64,000 bases of DNA from Sediminibacillus halophilus (GTDB lineage: Bacteria; Bacillota; Bacilli; Bacillales; Amphibacillaceae): assembly GCF_900103695.1 (NCBI RefSeq), contig NZ_FNHF01000003.1, forward strand, positions 1 to 64,000, written 5' to 3'. The position numbers were made by a program, and so were the translations under genes. The notes under the pieces were generated by a model. It searched no databases and was not told the origin of the DNA. It saw only the letters and a list, made by a program, of their open reading frames with translations. Position 1 is the stretch's first letter. Each line of letters starts with the position of its first letter. Shown piece by piece: positions 58,957-64,000 of this stretch.

Positions 58957-59976
58957 ATGTGGAAAGCAGGTTTTAAATGGATGTTTTTAATAGTAGGCAC
59001 CATGATTGGAGCCGGGTATGCATCGGGACGAGAGCTTTGGCAATTTTTTGGTCATGAAAGTGGACTAGCCATCCTGTTGTTCACGATCCTTTTTTCGGTT
59101 AGTTGCTATGTTGTATTGCAGATCAGTTATAAAAGCCAATCGACTCATTATTTACCAGTCCTGCAAATGATCGTCGGAAAAAAACTATCATTTTTATACG
59201 ACGGCATGATCATTGTCTATTTGTTTACGACAACCGTGATTATGCTGGCAGGAAGCGGTGCTACCTGGCATGCCTTCAGTTTTCCGGACTGGTGGGGAAT
59301 AACAGCGATCGTTTTGCCATTGATTGGCGTTTTTATCTGGGATATAAAAGGCGTCCTATCCTTGAATAGTTTCATTCTGCCATTGTTAATTACCGGTCTA
59401 TTAGCAACGTTGCTCATCTTTTCTTTTCATCAGCAACTATCCTTCATACCAGACATATCAAAACAAAGAAACTGGACAGCAGCTTTTCCATTCACCGCCC
59501 TTAATATTCTGCCGCTAATCGCCGTACTTGGAGCGATTGGCAACGAAATGAAGGGCAGGGGAGAAATATGGATCGCAAGTGTCGGCAGCGGTGTTGTACT
59601 TGGGGTGATTTCTTATGTTTATAACAACAGCCTCGTCCAAATATCCGAAGAAGTTTTGCTCTATGAAATACCTTTGTTTGCAATACTTAAAAATTACCCA
59701 TACATCATGTTCTTGTTTATTTCGGTACTTCTCTGGCTGGCAATCTTCACAACTGCCGTTTCCGGAACACTCGGCCTGGTAACCAGAGTGAGAGACAAAC
59801 TGCATTATCCGCTTTGGGTGCTGGCCACCGTACTTGTACTTCTGATGGTGCCGCTGACCAGGATAGGCTTCTCAACCTTGATAGAATACTTATACCCACT
59901 ATATGGCGTTCTCAATCTCTACGTATTGTCATGTATTATCGTCTATCCAATCGTAAATAGGTACAAAATCGAATGA
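58957..59976 (+). CDS. YkvI-like membrane protein (APC/NSS-like fold)
   Basis: 339 residues, about ten membrane segments, beginning MWKAGFKWMFLIVGTMIGAGYASGRELWQFFG, typical of the YkvI group of the amino-acid transporter superfamily. Substrate unknown. The ATG at 58957 has AAGGTGG 9 nt upstream; the GTG 21 nt earlier has no ribosome site. It overlaps a possible upstream start of the MscS gene, but the better MscS start lies 44 nt further on. Confidence 0.88.
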   Translation: MWKAGFKWMFLIVGTMIGAGYASGRELWQFFGHESGLAILLFTILFSVSCYVVLQISYKSQSTHYLPVLQMIVGKKLSFLYDGMIIVYLFTTTVIMLAGSGATWHAFSFPDWWGITAIVLPLIGVFIWDIKGVLSLNSFILPLLITGLLATLLIFSFHQQLSFIPDISKQRNWTAAFPFTALNILPLIAVLGAIGNEMKGRGEIWIASVGSGVVLGVISYVYNNSLVQISEEVLLYEIPLFAILKNYPYIMFLFISVLLWLAIFTTAVSGTLGLVTRVRDKLHYPLWVLATVLVLLMVPLTRIGFSTLIEYLYPLYGVLNLYVLSCIIVYPIVNRYKIE

Positions 59977-60020
59977 AAAATGGTAAAATAATTACTACCA
60001 TCAATTTTGGAGGACAAAAA

Positions 60021-60917
60021 GTGGAAGAAATACAACAAGAGTGGGCTGAATGGGTGAAAAGGCTGATGGGACCTGAATTTTGGATGCAAGTAGGGTATGT
60101 GATCCTGCAAATCATCATGATTCTGATCATCTCTGCACTCATCATCCGGATTGGAACCTCCCTGATCAACCGGATTTTCAGAAAACGGGAGCGGGGGCCG
60201 TTCCGTATCAGCGAGCGAAGAGAAAACACCTTGAAAAAGCTGGTGCAAAATACGTTGGCATATGTAGTCTATTTCACCGCTTTCATCATGATTCTCGACG
60301 CGATGACCATTCCGATCGGTGCCTTGCTGGCCGGTGCGGGGGTTGCCGGGTTGGCCATCGGGTTTGGTACCCAAAACTTGGTTCGTGACGTGATTACCGG
60401 CTTCTTTATCATTTTCGAGGACCAATTTTCAGTCGGCGATTATATACAAACTGCCGGGATAGAAGGGACAGTTGAAGAAATCGGCTTAAGAACAACGAAA
60501 ATATTAAGCTGGACAGGAGAATTGCACATTGTCCCTAACGGAAGTGTCGACCAGGTGACCAACTATTCTATCCACAACAGTATCGCCGTCGTGGATGTCA
60601 ACATCCCTTACGAAGCGGACATTCCGACTGCGGAAAGAATCATAGAGCAGCTGCTTCCGGAACTTCCGGAACAGTACCCGGAAATGATTACGGTCCCGGA
60701 ATTGTTAGGAGTACAGACAATGGAAACCTCCCATGTCGTAATAAGGGTGATTGCGGAAGTGGTACCGATGGAACACTGGATGATCGCAAGAGTGTTGAGA
60801 AGAGAAATCAAAGGAAGACTGGAACGACATGGAATCGATATTCCACTACCACGGATGGTCATGTACAGCCGGGACAAAGAATCGTCCAATCAAAATCAAG
60901 GAGAAAGAGGGGAGTAA
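60021..60917 (+). CDS. Small-conductance mechanosensitive channel (MscS family)
   Basis: 298 residues. Three membrane segments; the third has the family pore helix GALLAGAGVAGLAIGFGTQNLVRDVITGFFI. Then the beta domain with DYIQTAGIEGTVEEIGLRTT and WTGELHIVPNGSV. It opens under membrane tension on hypo-osmotic shock. The GTG at 60021 is chosen: TTGGAGG lies 7 nt before it. A longer start at ATG 59973 (overlapping the previous stop) lacks a site. Confidence 0.92.
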   Translation: MEEIQQEWAEWVKRLMGPEFWMQVGYVILQIIMILIISALIIRIGTSLINRIFRKRERGPFRISERRENTLKKLVQNTLAYVVYFTAFIMILDAMTIPIGALLAGAGVAGLAIGFGTQNLVRDVITGFFIIFEDQFSVGDYIQTAGIEGTVEEIGLRTTKILSWTGELHIVPNGSVDQVTNYSIHNSIAVVDVNIPYEADIPTAERIIEQLLPELPEQYPEMITVPELLGVQTMETSHVVIRVIAEVVPMEHWMIARVLRREIKGRLERHGIDIPLPRMVMYSRDKESSNQNQGERGE

Positions 60918-60920
60918 ACG

Positions 60921-61124
60921 ATGCAGGAAAAAGACTATCAGTTAAATGATGTTGTACAAATGAAAAAACCTCATCCTTGTGGGGAAAACCGCTGGAAGAT
61001 CATCAGAATGGGCATGGATATCCGGATTAAGTGCGAAGGCTGCGGCCACAGCGTGATGATTCCCCGAAAGAAGTTCAATAGCAAAATGAAAAAAGTACTG
61101 GAAAGACAGGAGGAAACAGAATGA
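60921..61124 (+). CDS. yyzM: DUF951 family protein (YyzM)
   Basis: 67 residues. Contains QLNDVVQMKKPHPCGENRWKIIR and IKCEGCGHSVMIPRKKF; cysteines in PHPCG and CEGCGH look like a zinc ribbon. The family is encoded near ychF in many Firmicutes and its function is unknown. 3 nt after the MscS gene with GAAAGAGGGG upstream. Confidence 0.92.
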   Translation: MQEKDYQLNDVVQMKKPHPCGENRWKIIRMGMDIRIKCEGCGHSVMIPRKKFNSKMKKVLERQEETE

Positions 61125-61126
61125 TT

Positions 61127-61142
61127 TGTTTCACGTGAAACA
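61127..61142. other. parS: parS site upstream of ychF
   Basis: TGTTTCACGTGAAACA, a perfect 16-bp palindrome and exact consensus, 2 nt after the yyzM stop. Confidence 0.95.
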
Positions 61143-61227
61143 AATCAAAAATTGGCGTTATAAACGATGGTCGTTTATATAAACAGCGGAATAATTCTCT
61201 TATTCTGATGATAAATGAGTGTAAAAT

Positions 61228-61375
61228 CTCGTTGCGGCAGAATACTTCACTTTCCATAGGTACGGTCTCAGCCTCCGCAGACGCAAAGGAAGCTTCTTTA
61301 CGGGGCCCTTCGGAAGCGTGCTGTTCCCATAGGGGTCTTCGTGTTCTGCTCCGGAATGGAGCGTTTTCCGCAGCG
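61228..61375. repeat. Interspersed GC-rich repeat, unit G
   Basis: From GCGGCAGAATACTTCACTTTCC to GTGTTCTGCTCCGGAATGG, with inner CGTGCTGTTCCC like the unit at 30555-30690. More diverged than the other copies and single, not paired. Confidence 0.6.
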
Positions 61376-61565
61376 CGGGACTAACACGCAAATTCATTAG
61401 AACGAGTGAGATCCTTATAAAAGGAAATTTTCATTAGTTCGCAGTTTCTCTCAACTGCCTGATTATAGAGTGATTACGTGTAAAAAGAGCCTCCAAAAAG
61501 GCATGATTTCTGAAAATACTAAGTTTGCACGATTACAAAACTAAATATCACGTACCAAAGGGTGG
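61376..61565. other. Remainder of the yyzM-ychF gap, nothing seen
   Basis: AT-rich, no gene. Confidence 0.4.
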
Positions 61566-61599
61566 AAAACAAGGGGAGATATTTCCCTTGTTTTGTCAT
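61566..61599. terminator. Hairpin before ychF
   Basis: Stem AAAACAAGGG / CCCTTGTTTT with a 9-nt loop, followed by GTCATTTT; probably ends transcription from the left before the ychF promoter. Confidence 0.65.
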
Positions 61600-61608
61600 T
61601 TTGATAAC

Positions 61609-61637
61609 TTGTCATTTCGGCCAAGTCTATCTATAAT
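61609..61637 (+). promoter_or_regulatory. ychF promoter
   Basis: TTGTCA (61609-61614), 17 nt, TATAAT (61632-61637). Confidence 0.8.
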
Positions 61638-61690
61638 TGGTATGACTGAAACGTTCATATGAGCGGTATCCTTAAGGAGTGGAAGTTTTT

Positions 61691-62791
61691 ATGGCATTGA
61701 CAGCAGGAATTGTCGGTTTGCCCAATGTAGGAAAGTCTACGTTGTTTAATGCAATTACACAGGCAGGGGCTGAATCGGCAAATTACCCATTTTGCACAAT
61801 AGATCCAAACGTAGGAATAGTAGAAGTCCCCGATTATCGGTTGACGAAACTTACAGAATTAGTGAAGCCGAAAAAGACGATACCAACAGCTTTTGAATTC
61901 ACCGATATTGCCGGTATCGTGAAAGGGGCAAGTAAAGGGGAAGGACTTGGGAACCAATTCTTGTCGCATATTCGGCAGGTAGACGCCATTTGTCATGTGG
62001 TCCGCTGTTTCCAGGACGAGAACATCACCCATGTTTCCGGAACAGTAGACCCGATTTCCGATATCGAAACCATTAATCTGGAATTGATTCTGGCAGATTT
62101 GGAGACGGTGACAAAGCGCTTGCAGCGTGTCGAAAAAATGGCAAGACAAAAAGACAAGGAAGCAGTTGCCGAGTTTGATGTATTAAGCAAGCTGAAAGAT
62201 GCACTAGAGGATGAAAAACCAGCTCGTGCAGTAGAGTTTTCCGACGAACAACAAAAACTGGTGAAAGGGCTGCATCTGTTGACCAGTAAGCCGATTCTTT
62301 ATGTGGCAAATGTCGGAGAAGATGAACTGCTGGATGCTGACGATAATGAAAACGTGAAACTCGTCCGCGAATTTGCAGCTACTGAAAACGCGGAAGTCAT
62401 TGTCATCAGTGCCAAGGTCGAATCGGAAATCGCCGAGCTGGAAGGTGAGGAAAAAGAAATGTTCCTTGAAGAGCTGGGCATTGAAGAATCCGGTTTGGAT
62501 CAACTGATCAAAGCCACGTATAATCTGCTCGGACTGGCGACTTATTTCACAGCAGGTGAGCAGGAGGTTCGTGCCTGGACCTTTACAGAAGGGATCAAAG
62601 CACCACAGGCAGCAGGAATCATCCATACTGACTTTGAAAGAGGATTTATCAGAGCTGAAACTGTTTCGTATGATGATTTAATGGAAGCTGGTTCCATGAA
62701 TGGAGCTAAAGAAAAAGGGAAGGTTCGATTGGAAGGTAAAGACTATTTGGTGAAGGACGGAGATATTATCCATTTCCGTTTCAATGTGTAA
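61691..62791 (+). CDS. ychF: Redox-regulated ATPase YchF (OLA1 family)
   Basis: 366 residues. G1 GLPNVGKSTLFNAIT (8-22), switch DIAGIVKGASKGEGLGNQFL, a coiled-coil insert, and a C-terminal TGS domain (TFTEGIKAPQAAGIIHTDFERGFIRAE). Obg-related but binds ATP. The ATG at 61691 follows AAGGAGTGG. yyaF position in B. subtilis, upstream of rpsF. Confidence 0.96.
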   Translation: MALTAGIVGLPNVGKSTLFNAITQAGAESANYPFCTIDPNVGIVEVPDYRLTKLTELVKPKKTIPTAFEFTDIAGIVKGASKGEGLGNQFLSHIRQVDAICHVVRCFQDENITHVSGTVDPISDIETINLELILADLETVTKRLQRVEKMARQKDKEAVAEFDVLSKLKDALEDEKPARAVEFSDEQQKLVKGLHLLTSKPILYVANVGEDELLDADDNENVKLVREFAATENAEVIVISAKVESEIAELEGEEKEMFLEELGIEESGLDQLIKATYNLLGLATYFTAGEQEVRAWTFTEGIKAPQAAGIIHTDFERGFIRAETVSYDDLMEAGSMNGAKEKGKVRLEGKDYLVKDGDIIHFRFNV

Positions 62792-62842
62792 GCAGGGGAA
62801 TTCGTCTTTCTTTGGAATGAGGTGCAAGCCTGTAGTAGGGAC

Positions 62843-62871
62843 TTGCACAATGCTAAGGACTTTGGTATAAT
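62843..62871 (+). promoter_or_regulatory. rpsF operon promoter
   Basis: TTGCAC (62843-62848), 17 nt, TATAAT (62866-62871). Transcription would begin near 62878, giving a 76-nt leader. Confidence 0.8.
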
Positions 62872-62877
62872 TCAACA

Positions 62878-62953
62878 TTGTGAGTAATTAATGATTACTC
62901 CTTGCTCCTTTGCAACAAAAGGGGCCGTTAAGTCCAAAAGGAGGTGCAAACGG
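62878..62953 (+). promoter_or_regulatory. Candidate S6:S18 autoregulatory leader
   Basis: The rpsF leader holds a hairpin GAGTAAT/ATTACTC (about 62881-62899) and a second CCTTT/AAAAGG hairpin, followed by GGGGCCGTTAAG. A leader that binds the S6:S18 complex at a CCG bulge is known upstream of rpsF in many bacteria. The CCG here is suggestive; the fold was not computed. Confidence 0.4.
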
Positions 62954-63244
62954 ATGAGAAATTATGAAATCATGTACATCGTCCGCCCAGATATCGAAGA
63001 GGAAGCGCAAACAGCTTTGGTCGAGCGTTTCAACAAAATTCTTACTGATAATGGTGCGGAAATCGATAAAGTTGATGAAAAAGGCAAGAAACGCCTTGCT
63101 TATGAAATCAACAATTATCGCGATGGATACTACGTGCTAATCAACTTTAAAGGCGATGAAAACGCCATTAATGAATTCGATCGTCAAGCGAAATTCTCTG
63201 ATGACATTATTCGTCATATTGCAGTTCGCGAAGACGACCAATAA
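62954..63244 (+). CDS. rpsF: 30S ribosomal protein S6
   Basis: 96 residues: [19 protein letters not shown] start and [22 protein letters not shown] core. It binds the platform of 16S rRNA with S18. ATG at 62954 after AAGGAGGTG. First gene of rpsF-ssb-rpsR. Confidence 0.97.
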   Translation: MRNYEIMYIVRPDIEEEAQTALVERFNKILTDNGAEIDKVDEKGKKRLAYEINNYRDGYYVLINFKGDENAINEFDRQAKFSDDIIRHIAVREDDQ

Positions 63245-63256
63245 GGAGTGGTTCTG

Positions 63257-63727
63257 ATGTTAAATCGTGTCGTACTTGTCGGCAGGTTGACGAAGGATCC
63301 GGACTTACGCTATACACCAAATGGAGTAGCTGTGGCTAATTTCACATTAGCTGTCAATCGACCTTTTTCTAACCAGCAAGGAAACAGGGAAGCTGATTTC
63401 ATCAACTGTGTGGTATGGAGACGTGCCGCCGAAAACCTGGCAAACTTTATGAGTAAAGGAAGCCTCGTAGGCGTAGATGGACGTGTACAAACCCGCAACT
63501 TTGAAGGTCAGGATGGGAAAAGGGTATTCGTCACCGAAATAGTGGCCGATACTGTACAATTCCTGGAAACAAAAGGGTCTTCACAAGGTGGAGGACAAGG
63601 TTCACCAGGATACCAACAGAATCAGAACCAATCAAACAACAACGAATTTTCCAGACAAAATGAAGAGGACCCATTCAGCAATAATGGGGAACCAATCGAT
63701 ATATCTGATGATGATTTACCATTCTAA
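63257..63727 (+). CDS. ssb: Single-stranded DNA-binding protein
   Basis: 156 residues. OB fold starting [20 protein letters not shown], a Gly/Gln/Asn-rich linker, and the acidic C-terminal tip DISDDDLPF that recruits RecO, PriA and others. ATG at 63257 after AAGGAGTGG. In B. subtilis the S6-Ssb-S18 operon couples replication and translation supply. Confidence 0.97.
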   Translation: MLNRVVLVGRLTKDPDLRYTPNGVAVANFTLAVNRPFSNQQGNREADFINCVVWRRAAENLANFMSKGSLVGVDGRVQTRNFEGQDGKRVFVTEIVADTVQFLETKGSSQGGGQGSPGYQQNQNQSNNNEFSRQNEEDPFSNNGEPIDISDDDLPF

Positions 63728-63753
63728 TGAGCTTGAAAGTGCGATACTTTTAA

Positions 63754-64000
<247 letters not shown>

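Noticed and set aside
59973-60020. Longer MscS start overlapping the YkvI-like gene stop (ATGA)
   Set aside because: No ribosome site upstream, while TTGGAGG precedes the GTG at 60021 at the right distance.

Overview
The window is the replication-origin region of a low-to-mid G+C endospore-forming Firmicute of the Bacillaceae, seen with the dnaA side running right to left. Spore genes (bofA, a gerA-type operon, the sleL/yaaH homologue, yyaC, spoIIIJ/yidC), the Bacillus-type long SRP RNA, T-box leaders, CcpA/cre logic and Noc together with ParAB all point there. A TAXI-type TRAP transporter and a very acidic GyrA tail are compatible with a halotolerant or marine genus (Virgibacillus/Oceanobacillus/Halobacillus-like). 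The genus cannot be fixed from this sequence alone.

Left arm (1-43212), mostly minus strand and co-directional with replication away from oriC: the 5' end of a 16S rRNA gene with tandem promoters; bofA-yaaL-recR-ebfC-dnaX; SRP RNA; tadA; yaaI and sleL (plus strand); a DUF421 membrane protein, DUF3891 and a DJ-1/PfpI protein; acsA with a cre site, divergent from yceI with a palindromic operator; a four-gene gerA-type germinant receptor operon; a small, possibly frameshifted membrane gene; tRNA-Arg; dgk-dck; proC under a proline T-box; tRNA-Ser; serS under a serine T-box; pdxS-pdxT; dacA; ung; a TRAP-TAXI transporter operon; guaB; yaaC; a degenerate HD-GYP protein; gyrA-gyrB-remB-recF-yaaA-dnaN.

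oriC is bipartite. DnaA boxes lie upstream of dnaA (44681-45020). Between dnaA and dnaN (42984-43212) are further boxes, five DnaA-trios and an AT-rich unwinding region. A third DnaA-box cluster sits upstream of mnmE (48507-48628).

Right arm (45792-64000), mostly plus strand: rpmH-rnpA-yidC-jag; mnmE-mnmG-rsmG; a stand-alone ATP-grasp protein; noc-parA-parB with parS sites; DUF554; yyaC; a YkvI-like transporter-fold protein; an MscS channel; yyzM; ychF; rpsF-ssb-rpsR (cut by the right edge).

The core order is the conserved Bacillus one. The accessory insertions are the ger operon block, proC, ung plus TRAP, the HD-GYP protein and the ATP-grasp gene. At least four intergenic gaps carry a family of about 130-bp GC-richer repeats, usually as inverted pairs; one pair has landed between the serS T-box and serS, another between oriC and rpmH. 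I found no phage, CRISPR array, transposase or clearly novel multi-gene system. The points most worth following are the repeats, the third DnaA-box cluster, the HD-GYP protein lacking its HD histidine, and the ATP-grasp insertion.
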